Below are positions 1 to 8,962 of a stretch of 64,000 nt of DNA, piece by piece; within the stretch, counting starts at the first letter, position 1, and every line of letters starts with the position of its first letter. The translations under genes were made by a program, and so were the position numbers. Source of the DNA: Planctomycetota bacterium (GTDB taxonomy: Bacteria > Planctomycetota > UBA1135 > GCA-002686595). The DNA is taken from contig JADJNY010000001.1 of assembly GCA_016714045.1 (NCBI GenBank), forward strand, positions 558,001-622,000, read 5' to 3'. A model generated the notes under the pieces. It ran no database searches, had not been told where the DNA came from, and saw only the letters and a program-made list of their open reading frames with translations.

Positions 1-102
1 AGCGACACGTTCGACCTCTACCCGTGGTTCCTGGCGCCCGCGCTCGCGGCCTACGCGCTCGCGTGGCTCCTCGCGTCGACCCTGTTCCGGAGGATCGCGT
101 GA
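1..102 (+). CDS. batA: BatA-like VWA protein, C-terminal end only (partial)
   Basis: Only the last 33 codons are in the window. They encode a hydrophobic segment (LAPALAAYALAWLLAS) followed by a short basic tail, FRRIA, and a TGA stop at 100-102. The stop overlaps the GTG start of the next gene as GTGA, which is the coupling seen throughout this operon. Bat operons usually carry two von Willebrand A membrane proteins in tandem, BatA and BatB, each ending in a transmembrane helix. The position directly upstream of a BatB-like protein is therefore the reason for calling this BatA. The VWA domain lies outside the window, so the name rests on context and the terminal helix alone. Confidence 0.6.
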   Translation, partial: SDTFDLYPWFLAPALAAYALAWLLASTLFRRIA

Positions 103-1208
103 ACGCCGCCCTGCTCGGCTTCGACCTCCTGCGGCCCGCGTGGTCCATCGCGCTCGTCGCGGCGCCCGTCGTGTTGCTCCTCGGATTCCTCGGCCTCGCG
201 GCGCGCGCGCGGGCGCGGGCGAAGCTCGTGTCCGCACGGCACGCGCCGCGCTTCCTGCCGCGCTATTCGGACAACCGCGCGCGCCTGCGGGTCGTGTTCG
301 GCACGCTCGCGCTCCTGTTCCTGGCGCTCGGCCTGATCGGGCCGGTGCGCGGCTACACGCTGCGCGACGTGCAGCGCAAGGGCCTCGACCTCGTCGTCTG
401 CGTCGACACGTCGCGCAGCATGCTCGTGCAGGACGTCAAGCCCGATCGCCTGACGCGCGCGAAGCGCGAGGTCGTCGGGCTGCTCGAGAAGCTGCGCGGC
501 GACCGCGCTGCGTTGCTCGCGTTCGCGGGCGACGTGCGCGAAGTAGCGCCGCTCACGCACGATCGCGCGACGCTCGCCGCGTTCGTGAACGCGCTGAACA
601 CGGACGAGAACCTGCGCGGCGGCACGGACCTCGGCGTAGCGCTCGAGAAGGCGCTCTCGCTCTTCGACGGCCGCACCGGGGCGCACGAGGCGATCGTGCT
701 GCTGACGGACGGCGAGGATCTGGAGAAGCGCGGCCTCGAGGTCGCCAAGACCGCGAAGGAGCGTGGCATCCGCGTCTACGTCGTCGGCATGGGCACGCAG
801 GAAGGCGCGAAGATCCCCGACGAGGGCGGCCGCGGCTTCGTCAAGGATGAGACGGGCCGCGAGGTCGTCTCCGCGCTCGACGGCACGAGCCTGGCCGAGA
901 TCGCGAACCTGACGGGCGGCGCGTACCTGTCCGTGCAGAACTCGCCGATCCCGCTCGAAGAGCTCTTCGACAAGCGCATCGCGCGGCTCGAAGGGCGCGA
1001 CCTCGTCGCGGGCAAGGAGCGCATCCCGCACGATCGCTTCCAGTGGGCGCTCGTCGCGGCGCTCGCGTTCCTGCTCGCCGAATTCGCGCTGCGCGAGCGT
1101 CGCTTCTGGGAGCCGCGCGTCGACGCGCCCGCCGTGCCGCCCGCGGGGAGCCTCCCCGCGCGCCCGAAGTCCGCCTCCGACGCCCGCACCCCGGAGCTCG
1201 TCCCATGA
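99..1208 (+). CDS. batB: BatB-like von Willebrand factor A membrane protein
   Basis: A 369-residue membrane protein with two N-terminal helices (about residues 12-35 and 65-83), a VWA domain and a C-terminal helix (about 315-335). The metal-ion-dependent adhesion site is visible as DTSRSM (D103, S105, S107), with the further conserved GGTDLG and LLTDGED motifs. Bat proteins are membrane or periplasmic scaffold proteins linked to oxygen and stress tolerance in Bacteroidetes, Leptospira and planctomycetes; the precise function is not settled. The GTG at 99 is chosen because it overlaps the upstream stop as GTGA. Its own stop overlaps the next gene as ATGA. Confidence 0.9.
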   Translation: MNAALLGFDLLRPAWSIALVAAPVVLLLGFLGLAARARARAKLVSARHAPRFLPRYSDNRARLRVVFGTLALLFLALGLIGPVRGYTLRDVQRKGLDLVVCVDTSRSMLVQDVKPDRLTRAKREVVGLLEKLRGDRAALLAFAGDVREVAPLTHDRATLAAFVNALNTDENLRGGTDLGVALEKALSLFDGRTGAHEAIVLLTDGEDLEKRGLEVAKTAKERGIRVYVVGMGTQEGAKIPDEGGRGFVKDETGREVVSALDGTSLAEIANLTGGAYLSVQNSPIPLEELFDKRIARLEGRDLVAGKERIPHDRFQWALVAALAFLLAEFALRERRFWEPRVDAPAVPPAGSLPARPKSASDARTPELVP

Positions 1209-2503
1209 CCGTGCCTTCCGCAATCGCGTTGGTCCTCGCCGCGCTCGCCCCGCTCCCGCAGGGGAGCGCGCCCGTTCCCGGCTCGCGGCCCGAGGCACGG
1301 CCCGCGCCGTCCGTCGACGCAGCGCGCGCGCCCGCGTCGGAGGCCGCGCAGGAGCCCACGCCGTTCCGCGCCGCGCAAGAGGGCGCTCCGCACCGGGACG
1401 ACGCGCCCGCGCCCACCGCGACGGCGAACGGCGCGCTCCCGCCGGAGGCCGCGCCCGACGCGTCGAAGGCGATCGTCGAGGCGTGGCCCGGCACGCTCGC
1501 GGACGGGCTCGCGGAGGTGCGCCGGCTCGTCGAGGCGAAGGACGCAGCGGGCGCGCGCGCGCTCTGCGAGCGCCTGCTCGCGCCGACGAACGCGCTGCGC
1601 TGGAAGGAGCGCGCGCTCGCAGCCGGCGGGTTCGAGCGCACGCTCGCGCGCGCAGCGCAGCCCGTGTTCGACGTGCTCGGCGTCGAAGCGCTCTCCGCGC
1701 CCGCGCGCGGCGAAGTGCAGTACGCGAGCGGGCTCGCCGCGGCGAGCACGGGCGACGCGGCGGCGGCGGACGCGGCCTTCGGCGCCGCGCTCGCGCTCGC
1801 GGGGCCCGGCGACTTGCGCCTCTCCACGGGCTACCAGCTCGCGACCGTCGCGCTGCTCCAGGCGGAGATGGCGCGCCTCGCGATCCCGGAGGTGCAGCAG
1901 AAGCTCGCGGCCGCGAACGGGACGCCGCCCGCGCAGCCGGCCGCTCCCGCGACGAACGCGCAACCGGGCGATCCTGCCGCGCCCGATCCGATCCAGGTCG
2001 CGCGCGGCGCGTACCTGCGCGCGCGCGAGCGCTACGTCGAGCGGCTGCGCGCCGATTGGCGCGACGCCGACGCGCGCGCGAACACGGAGCTCGTGATGAA
2101 GCGCTTGAAGGAGCTCGACGAGCTCGAGAAGCAGCGCGAGGAGCAGAAGAAGCAGGACCAGAAAGAGAACCCGGACCCGAACCAGCAGGAAGACTCCAAG
2201 GACCCGAAGGACCAGAAGAAGGACCAGGAGTCGAAGCCCAAGGACGGGGACGAGAAGAAGGACGACCAGGAGCGGAAGCCCGACGATCCCAAGGAGCCCG
2301 AGCCGCGCGAGGACCCCAAGGATCCGAAGGACGCGGAGAAGAAGGAGGGCGAGCCGAAGCCCCAGACCGGCGAGGAGCGCGAGCTCTCCAAGGAGGAGAT
2401 GACGCGCCTCTACGACCTCCTCAAGCAGCGCGAGCAGCAGTGGAAGAAGCTCCAGCAGCAGCTGCACCAGGCGCGCCGCGCCAAGGTGAAGAAGGACTGG
2501 TGA
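1205..2503 (+). CDS. batC: BatC-like protein with TPR-like region and Lys/Glu/Asp-rich charged tail
   Basis: A 432-residue protein. It begins with a hydrophobic signal-like segment (AIALVLAALAPL), then an Ala/Pro-rich linker, a helical TPR-like middle (about residues 90-300), and a long charged stretch (about 305-410) full of KD, KE, DPK and QEE repeats, ending in a basic KVKKDW. BatC members are typically exported TPR proteins with such a charged tail, encoded between batB and batD. The ATG at 1205 overlaps the batB stop, and the TGA at 2501-2503 overlaps the ATG of batD. The charged tail is probably disordered or a long single helix. No catalytic motif is visible. Confidence 0.75.
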   Translation: MTVPSAIALVLAALAPLPQGSAPVPGSRPEARPAPSVDAARAPASEAAQEPTPFRAAQEGAPHRDDAPAPTATANGALPPEAAPDASKAIVEAWPGTLADGLAEVRRLVEAKDAAGARALCERLLAPTNALRWKERALAAGGFERTLARAAQPVFDVLGVEALSAPARGEVQYASGLAAASTGDAAAADAAFGAALALAGPGDLRLSTGYQLATVALLQAEMARLAIPEVQQKLAAANGTPPAQPAAPATNAQPGDPAAPDPIQVARGAYLRARERYVERLRADWRDADARANTELVMKRLKELDELEKQREEQKKQDQKENPDPNQQEDSKDPKDQKKDQESKPKDGDEKKDDQERKPDDPKEPEPREDPKDPKDAEKKEGEPKPQTGEERELSKEEMTRLYDLLKQREQQWKKLQQQLHQARRAKVKKDW

Positions 2504-4288
2504 TGGACATGCGATCGATCTCCCTCCCGCGCGTCGAGCGGTGGCGCGCCGCGTGGCTCGTGCTCGTCGCGCTGCTCGTCGCGTTCCCGGCGCGCTCCTA
2601 CGCGCAAGGTCAGCCGAGCGTGACCGCGCAGCTCTCGACGGGCATCGTCAAGCTCGGCCAGAACGTCGCGCTCCTGATCCAGGTCGACAACGCGCGCGAC
2701 GCGACGGTCGAGCCGTTTCCCGAGGTCGATGGGCTGCGCATCGGCCCGCTCGGACCGATGTCGACGTCGCAGCAGTCCGTGATCTCCGGCGGCCGGTGGG
2801 CGACGACCTACAGCCTCTCGTGGCGCGTGCCGGTGGTCGCGACGAAGAAGGGCGAGTTCCGCATCCCGCCGGTGACGGTCGACGTGAAGGGCACGAAGCT
2901 CGTCACGCGCGAGCTCGTGCTCAAGGTCGTCGAGGACCTGCAGGGCGAGGAGCTCGGCTTCTTCGAGATCGACGCGCCGGACGAGGTCGCGGAAGGGCAG
3001 CCCTTCTCGCTCGAGCTCCGCTTCGGCTGGGACGTACAGCTCGAGCAGCGCATCAACTTCGCGAACCTGTCGCTCCCGTGGGTGGGCGAGCTCCCAGGCG
3101 TGATCGAGCTCGACGCGCCGCCGTCCGCGCCCAACGCGTCGTTCGTCGAGTTGAACCTGAACTCGCGCGACCGCATCCGCGCGGAGCGCCTCGCGGCGCC
3201 CGTGCAGGGCCAGGACCGCGCGTTCAACGTCCTGCGCGTCAAGAAGCGCTACCTCGCGACGCGCGCCGGACGGATCGAGATCCCGACGAGCCACCTCGAG
3301 TTCGGGCAGATCGATCAGAACAACGGCTTCTTCAACATCCGCCCGACGCGCGAGAAGGAGACCTACTACAAGCGCTTTCCGGGCTTCGCGATCGACGTGG
3401 TCAAGCTGCCCGACCAGGGCCGGCCGATCGACTTCGGTGGTGCGGTGGGGCGCGTGCTCGCGAACGCGACGCCGGACCGGCGCGACGTCGACGTCGGGGA
3501 CTCGATCAAGCTGACCGTCGAGTGGACCGGCGAGGCGAACCTCGAGTTCTTCGACGGACCCGACCCGTCGCGCTCCGAGGCGTTCAAGGACTTCCGTCTG
3601 TACGGAACGAACGACAAGAAGAGCTACGAGCGCCGCACCGTCGTGTACGACCTCGCGCCGATCACGCCCGACGTGAAGGAGATCCCGCCGATCCCGCTCG
3701 TCGTGTACGACCCCGCGAAGAAGGCGTACGTGAAGGTGGAGACGCAGCCCGTGCCGATCCACGTGCGGCCGCTCAAGAACGCGGTGTCGCTCGGCGTCGA
3801 GGACGGGAAGCCCGGCACCGTGCCCGACATCCGCGACATCGATCCGCGGCCCGTCGCCGGCGCGCGCGCGGAGACGCGTCGCGGATGGCTGCCGTGGAGT
3901 GCGCTCGGCGTCGTCGTGTTCGGTTGGGTCGCGCTCCGCACGTGGGTGCGCAAGCAGGGGGACCCCGATGCTCCCCGCGCGCGAGCGCGACGCACTGCGC
4001 GCAAGACGCTCGGGCGCGAGCTCGAAGGCGCGGCCAAGGCGAGCGACCAGGCGCGCGCGCTCGAGCGCTTCCTCGCCGCGCGCACGGGCGAGCGCCCGAC
4101 CGCGTGGCTCGGGCGCGACGTCGTCGCGTGGGTCGAGGAGACCGGCGCGCGGCTCGGCGCCGACGACGCGCGCGCGCGCGGCCGTCTTCGCGCGGCTCGA
4201 CGAGCGCACGTGGGCCGGCACGGACGCGCCGCTCGAGCGCGGCGAGCTCGTCGCGGTCGCCGACCGCGTGATTCAAGGAGGTCTCTGA
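2503..4288 (+). CDS. batD: BatD-like protein (apparent frameshift near 4160-4180)
   Basis: Begins MDMRSISLPR with a cleavable-looking signal (WLVLVALLVAFPARSYA), followed by the beta-rich repeats of the BatD family and a C-terminal helix (WSALGVVVFGWVALRTWV) around residue 470. Up to about 4160 the protein is continuous in frame 1. In the next GC-dinucleotide run the coding signal moves to another frame, which encodes AVFARLDERTWAGTDAPLE and ends ADRVIQGGL at the TGA 4286-4288. That ending fits a coupled stop: AAGGAGGT lies just before it and the stop overlaps the next ATG. The original frame stays open and runs into batE. The shift equals loss of one CG unit or gain of one base. Confidence 0.8.
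4275..4282 (+). promoter_or_regulatory. Strong Shine-Dalgarno sequence for batE
   Basis: AAGGAGGT, a full anti-16S complement, sits five bases before the ATG at 4288. Most genes in the window lack so clear a ribosome site. It confirms the batE start and, by its placement inside the last codons of batD, supports the frame chosen for the batD C-terminus. Confidence 0.85.
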
Positions 4289-5136
4289 TGTCCGCGTGGA
4301 TCCTGCGCCTCGTCCTCGCCGCGTCGTGCGTGCTCGCGCTCGCCGCGAGCGGGCGCGCGTCCGCCGTGCAGTCGGTCCGCGACGGTGGGCGCGACTCCGA
4401 AGGCCTGATCGACGACCATGCCGCGCGTTCCGCACGCGTCGATCCCGTCGCGGCGAACCAGCTCGCGGTCGACGCGTACCGTGCGGGCGACCTGGAGACC
4501 GCGCGCACGCACTGGACGGCGCTGCTCCCCGGGAGCGAAGGCGCGGAGAAGGCGCGCGTGCTCTACGACCTCGGCAACGTCGCGTTCCGCGCGAAGAAGC
4601 CGCTCGAGGCGGTGGGCTGGTACACCGCGGCGCTCGAGCTCGCGCCGCGCGACGAGGACCTCTGGGCGAACCTCGAGCACGCCCGGCGCGAGGCGGGGCT
4701 CGAGCCCGCGGACCGCGGCGACCTCGTCGCGACGCTGCGGCGCGCGATGACGTCGTTCACGCGCGGCGAGAGCGAGCTCCTCGCGGCCGGCGCGGCGCTC
4801 CTGTGGGCGGCGTTGCTCGTGCTCGAGGCCCTGCGCGGCGGACGCCTCGGGCGGCGGCTCGCCTTCGTGGGGGGCGCGTTCGTGCTGCTCGCCTTCGCTC
4901 CGTTCCTGACGCACCTCGCGACCGAGGCGCGCGACCCGATGCTCGTCGTCGCGCCGAAGGAGCGCCCGCTCGCGCTCAAGAGCGAGCCGCGCGCGGACGC
5001 CGCGGTCGTCGCGCAGGCGCCGTCGGGCGCCGTCGTCGAGCGCTACGACGCGCTCCCGGGCTGGACCGCGGTCGAGCTCGTGGACGGCACGCGCGGCTGG
5101 GCCGCGGCGAGCGACGTGTTCGCGCTGCGGCGGTGA
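4288..5136 (+). CDS. batE: BatE-like TPR/SH3 membrane protein
   Basis: A 282-residue protein: signal peptide (LRLVLAASCVLALAASGRASA), a TPR region (about residues 50-135, with DLGNVAFRAKKPLEAVGWY typical of a TPR pair), two helices (LLAAGAALLWAALLVLEAL and LAFVGGAFVLLAFAPFL), and a C-terminal bacterial SH3-like domain ending GTRGWAAASDVFAL. The TPR-TM-TM-SH3 order is the usual BatE plan. It is the last gene of the bat operon. The ATG has a perfect ribosome site and overlaps the batD stop. Upstream sequence in the same frame stays open because of the batD frameshift, so an automatic caller may merge the two. Confidence 0.8.
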   Translation: MSAWILRLVLAASCVLALAASGRASAVQSVRDGGRDSEGLIDDHAARSARVDPVAANQLAVDAYRAGDLETARTHWTALLPGSEGAEKARVLYDLGNVAFRAKKPLEAVGWYTAALELAPRDEDLWANLEHARREAGLEPADRGDLVATLRRAMTSFTRGESELLAAGAALLWAALLVLEALRGGRLGRRLAFVGGAFVLLAFAPFLTHLATEARDPMLVVAPKERPLALKSEPRADAAVVAQAPSGAVVERYDALPGWTAVELVDGTRGWAAASDVFALRR

Positions 5137-5486
5137 GCAAACTCCGCGGCGGGACCGTCGAGGTCGCGGGCCGAGCCGTTCCGCCGATCGAACGGCGTCG
5201 TCGATCGATCCAGCGGCGTCGCAGGGCGCGCTGGGGCGACGATCGAGCGCCGCTGCCGATCGATCTGCGCCACGGAGCGAGCTGAACCGCGGAGCGGGTT
5301 CCGCTGCGGAGCGAACCGCGGCGCGGGCGGCCCCGCAGAGCGGTCGTGTCGTCGAGACGTCGGACCTCCAGGGTGGTCGCGTTGCGCTCCGCCGAAGCCG
5401 TCCCCGCGACGCGGCCCCCGCCGTGCGTGCCCGTCCGGCGGCCTGTCCTTGCTCCGAGCGCCTGCGTGGGGGATCCTCTGCGCTCG
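5137..5486 (+). other. Intergenic gap after the bat operon
   Basis: About 350 bases with no convincing gene. The only structure I see is a GC-rich hairpin at about 5287-5309 (AGCGG, loop GTT, CCGCT, with flanking CCGC/GCGG) that could help terminate bat transcription, although no T-run follows it. Short reads such as GATCGAACGG and GATCGATCC recur without a clear unit. Confidence 0.4.
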
Positions 5487-6971
5487 ATGCGCCTTCGTGC
5501 TCCGCTCCTCGTCGTGCTCGCGCTGCTCGCCGGCTTCGCCGCGTGCGGGCCGAAGCCGACCGAACGAGCCGCTCGGGCGTGGGGTGCTCCTGATCGCGAT
5601 CGACGGCCTGCGCGCGGATCACTTGTCCGCCGCGGGCTACGACCGGCCGACGACGCCCGTGCTCGACGCGCTCGCGAAGCAGGGCACGCTGTTCACGAAC
5701 GCGTGGAGCGCGGCGCCGCGTCCGCTCCCCGCGCACGCGGCGCTCTTGACGGGCTGCGATCCGTGGATCGCGCGGCGCGAGGCGCCCGAGGGCAATCACG
5801 CGAGCGATCCGTTCGCGTGGCGCGTGCCGGACGGCGCGCCGAAGCTCGCGCAGGAACTCCTCGCGCACGGCTACGCGACCGCTGCGTTCGTCGGCGACCC
5901 CGCGCTGTCGCCGGTCTCGGGCTTCGGCGCCGGGTTCCAGACCTACGCCGCGCCGCAGCCGGACTCGAGCGATCCCGCCGAGCACGAGTTCGAGGGCGTC
6001 TCCACGCGCTTCGTGAACTGGCTCTTCGAGAAGAGCCCGAGCCAGGACTGGTTTGCGTACCTGCACGTGGACGAACTCGTGCGCGTCTGGGGCAGGAAGA
6101 GCGCGGACCCGCGCTGGGACACGTACTTCCCGCCGCGGCCCGAGCTCTCGACGATCCCGCCCGTTGCGGACGGCGATCCCGTGTTCTTCGCCGTCCCGCG
6201 CGCGCGCTGGCCCGGTGGCACGCTGTCGATCGGCGAGTACGAGGCGCGCTACGACGGCGCGTTGTGCGCGCTCGACGGCAAGCTCGGGCAGCTGCTCGAG
6301 CGCCTTCGGCGCACGGGGCGACTCAAGAACACCACGGTCATCGTCGCGGGCACGTTCGGCACGTCGTTCGGCGAGTCGGGGCTCTACCTCGGGAGCGGCA
6401 CGCTCTCCGACGTCGACCTGCGCGTGCCGCTGTTCGTGCGTCCGCTCCTCGGTTCGCCGATGCCACGCGGTCAGGTCTCGGACGCGCTCGTCAGCACGAT
6501 CGACGTGGCGCCGACGATCCTCGAGCTCGAGCGCATCGGCGTCCCGCGCGGCATGCACGGCGAATCGCAGCTCGCGCGCCTCAGCGGCCGTGCCGGCACC
6601 GATCGCAGCGTGCTGTTCGCGAGCGGCGGGCTCTTCCCCGGCTGGGTCGCGATCGACGCCGAATTCTGCCTCGGAGCGCTCCGCCCGCGGCGGCGGGGAC
6701 GCTCGTCGCCGCTCGTCCCGGAGCGGCGAACGCGCAGGCGCGGCGCGCGATGGTGGACGTGCTCCACGCGCACGCGAGCGGGCTCGGGCACCTGCGCGGC
6801 GCGTCCCCGACCGAGGAGGGGAGCGGAGCGCGCGCGCGGCTCACCGAACGTGGCGAGCGTTGGTTCGCGGACCTGGAGCGCGCACGGCTCGCGCTGCAGG
6901 GGCTCGCGACGCTCGAACCGCGCGAACTCGCGGAGCTCGAGCAGAAGAACCTGCTCGGCGGCCGCCGCTGA
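5487..6971 (+). pseudogene. Sulfatase/alkaline-phosphatase-fold lipoprotein, two apparent frameshifts and altered active site
   Basis: The N-terminus MRLRAPLLVVLALLAGFAAC is a lipoprotein signal (lipobox FAAC). The frame shifts near 5560 into a sulfatase-type domain: LIAIDGLRADHLSAAGY, then LPAHAALLTG, and later STIDVAPTILELERIG. Near 6675-6690 the signal returns to the first frame, ending LEQKNLLGGRR. The two shifts compensate, so either two read errors or decay would explain them. In active sulfatases and related phosphodiesterases the residue two before the Pro of the LPSH/CxPxR motif is Cys, Ser or Thr; here it is Pro (PLPAH). If correct, this is a non-catalytic member even when the frame is repaired. 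Confidence 0.65.
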
Positions 6972-7676
6972 TCACGCGTCGCCGGGGTGCGGTACGTCCT
7001 GTCGATCGAGCCGCCATCCGCCCGGCGCGTCGACGAGCAGCGTCGCGTGCGCCGGCGCGTTCAGGAACGCGAAGCTCGCCCGTGCCGAGAGGCCGAGTGC
7101 GCGCGTCACGAGCACGCGGATCACGTTGTAGTGCGCCGCGAGCACGAGCTCCGTTCCTGCGCCGCGCATGAGCACCGCCGCATCGCGCGCCGCCTCGAGC
7201 ACGGGCCAGGCGCGCGCACAGACGTCCGCGTCACTCTCGCCGCCGTGGCCCTTCCACTGCCAGGGATCGGCGAGGAAGCGCGCGACGTCGGCCTCCCAGC
7301 GCGCGCGGAACTCGGTCGCGGGGAGCCCCTGCCACGCGCCGCGCGAGACCTCGCGCAATTCGGGCACGAGGCGCAGCTCCGCGCCCGCGCCCTGCGCGAT
7401 CGCGCGGCCCATCGCGTGCGCCCGGGCGAGGTCGGAGCTCCACACGCACGCGAGCGCGCGGCCGCGGAACGCCTCGCCCATCTTGCGCGTCGCTTCCTCG
7501 CCCTCGGGCGAGAGCGGCACGTCCGTGTTGCCGTAGGCGCGCTGCTGCCAGTCGACGTGGACCTCGGCGTGACGCACGAGCCAGACCCGCGTGCCGCTGC
7601 CCGTCGCGGATGCGGCGGCGACGAAGGCGCGATCGGGGAGTTCGACGGATGGCGGGGTGACGACGCGGGCGGCCAT
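6972..7676 (-). CDS. Histidine phosphatase family protein (phosphoglycerate mutase-like)
   Basis: A 234-residue enzyme. The nucleophile motif is VRHAEVHVDW (the RHG/RHA signature), followed by the usual QxxAYGNTDVPLSPEGEEA. The second catalytic histidine is in AAHYNVIRVLV. Such proteins hydrolyse phosphate monoesters, for example alpha-ribazole phosphate, phosphoglycerate or phosphosugars; the substrate cannot be read from the sequence. The ATG at 7676 (MAARVV) is preferred over an in-frame start 18 bases further up because a TAGGTT box lies only eight bases before it. The gene ends convergently with the sulfatase-like gene, one base apart. Confidence 0.85.
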   Translation of the reverse strand: MAARVVTPPSVELPDRAFVAAASATGSGTRVWLVRHAEVHVDWQQRAYGNTDVPLSPEGEEATRKMGEAFRGRALACVWSSDLARAHAMGRAIAQGAGAELRLVPELREVSRGAWQGLPATEFRARWEADVARFLADPWQWKGHGGESDADVCARAWPVLEAARDAAVLMRGAGTELVLAAHYNVIRVLVTRALGLSARASFAFLNAPAHATLLVDAPGGWRLDRQDVPHPGDA

Positions 7677-7716
7677 GGGGCGAAAACCTACCACGCCCCC
7701 ACCCCCGCCTCCACGC

Positions 7717-7740
7717 AGGGATACTGGCCCCCATCCGTGG
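7717..7740 (+). repeat. Left terminal inverted repeat of the IS element
   Basis: The outer end begins AGGGATACTGGCCCCCATC. It is the reverse complement of 8881-8904 with three mismatches. Confidence 0.8.
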
Positions 7741-7867
7741 GTGCTCGGGTGAGTGGGTCTGCTGCCCTGGCGCTCGATTTCACGGGTTTTTTCGATGCCC
7801 GTCGCGCGAGAGCGACGTCGTGCGCAGTGGAAGCCCCGCGAACCGTTGCGGGGGAGGAGCGCACGCC

Positions 7868-8887
7868 GTGTCGTTCACACCACCTTCTTGCCCCAACCCC
7901 GCCTGCGCCGCTTCGAACCCGAGCGCGACCTTCGACTTCGTCCACATCGGCTCCTACGCCCGCAAATGCGACGGCCGCGTCGTGCAACGTTACCGCTGTT
8001 CCACGTGCGACCGCGGGTTCTCGGATCAGACCTTCCGGCTCGACTATCGGCTGCGCCGGCCCGAGCTCGACCAGCGCATCTACGAGGCCTTCGTCTCCAA
8101 GGTCTCGCACCGCCAGACCGCGCGCATCCTCCACACCAAACGCCGCACGGTCGAGCGCCGGATCGCTCGCTGGGGGGAACACGGGAGGCTCCTCCACGCG
8201 CTCCTGCTCGCCGCCTCGAAGGCGCGTCACACGGGCTCGTTCTCGCTCGACGAAGCGGAGACGTTCGAGACGGACCGGCGCTTGTGCCCGCTCACCGTGC
8301 CGGTGCTCATCGAGCGGGAGACGCGGTTCGTCCTTCACGTGGAGAGCGCTCCGCTGCCCGCGCGAAAGGTGGGGACGCCCGCGCTGCGGCAGCGCAAGCT
8401 CGAGCGCGAGAAGGCGAACGACCGACGCCGGAATGGCTCACGTGCGGCGGTGAAGGCCTGCTTCGAGGCGCTCAAGGCCTGGGCGATCGAGTCCGGTGCG
8501 CTCGAGATCGTCACGGACAAGAAGCGCACGTACCCGGCCGTCCTGCGCGAGGTGTTCGGCAAGCGCGAGCTCCGGCACGCGGTGACGAGCTCCAAGGCGG
8601 TGCGGGACACGCGCAACCCGCTGTTCGCGATCAACCACACGCTGGCGATGCTGCGCGACGGCGTGTCGCGCCTCGTGCGCAGGACGTGGGCGCATGCGAA
8701 GACGCGCGCGCGCCTGCTCCACCACCTGTGGATCTACGTCGCGTGGCGCAACTACGTCCGCGGCGTGTCGAACATCAGGAAGCACGAGACCCCGGCGATG
8801 GCGCTCGGCGTCGATCCGGAGCGCTGGACGCTCGCGGCCTGGATGCGCTGGAGAGCGCCGTGGGCCCTGCTCCTGCGTAACCAGTGA
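7868..8887 (+). CDS. IS1-like transposase with N-terminal zinc ribbon
   Basis: A 339-residue transposase. Residues C8-x4-C13 and C44-x2-C47 form a zinc ribbon like that of IS1 InsA. A helix-turn-helix-like segment follows (SHRQTARILHTKRRTVERR), then the catalytic half with acidic residues in SLDEAETFE and IVTDKKRTYPAV. The C-terminal VSRLVRRTWAHAKT resembles the RLxRKTxxFSK ending of IS1 transposases. Unlike IS1 itself, both halves are in one continuous frame, so no programmed frameshift is needed. The GTG at 7868 has GGGGAGGAG eight bases upstream; an earlier GTG at 7820 is less likely. The TGA stop lies inside the right inverted repeat. Confidence 0.8.
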   Translation: MSFTPPSCPNPACAASNPSATFDFVHIGSYARKCDGRVVQRYRCSTCDRGFSDQTFRLDYRLRRPELDQRIYEAFVSKVSHRQTARILHTKRRTVERRIARWGEHGRLLHALLLAASKARHTGSFSLDEAETFETDRRLCPLTVPVLIERETRFVLHVESAPLPARKVGTPALRQRKLEREKANDRRRNGSRAAVKACFEALKAWAIESGALEIVTDKKRTYPAVLREVFGKRELRHAVTSSKAVRDTRNPLFAINHTLAMLRDGVSRLVRRTWAHAKTRARLLHHLWIYVAWRNYVRGVSNIRKHETPAMALGVDPERWTLAAWMRWRAPWALLLRNQ

Positions 8888-8904
8888 TGGGGGCCGGTAT
8901 CCCT
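8881..8904 (-). repeat. Right terminal inverted repeat of the IS element
   Basis: Reads AGGGATACCGGCCCCCATC on the minus strand from its outer end. It contains the transposase stop codon. Confidence 0.8.
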
Positions 8905-8962
8905 TGCGTGGCCGGGTGGCAGCCGTAGAGTGCTTCGCCAACGCGCCCGCGCCCCCCCAACC

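Larger units (their letters stand above)
7717..8904 (+). mobile_element. Complete IS1-like insertion sequence, single transposase ORF
   Basis: An element of about 1.19 kb bounded by 24-base inverted repeats (7717-7740 and 8881-8904) that match at 21 of 24 positions, both beginning AGGGATAC at the outer end. Allowing one gapped base, the match continues outward through CCACGCA. It holds one transposase gene on the plus strand. I see no convincing target-site duplication in the bases next to either repeat, so the insertion may be old or the exact ends may differ by several bases. Confidence 0.8.

Noticed and set aside
1483..5136. A single 1217-residue plus-strand open frame
   Set aside because: It begins in a shadow frame of batC and runs through batD and batE only because of the batD frameshift. 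The internal start at 4288 with its strong ribosome site shows separate genes.
5287..5309. Intrinsic terminator after batE
   Set aside because: The hairpin is short and no T-run follows, and it lies 150 bases after the stop; kept only as a note on the gap.
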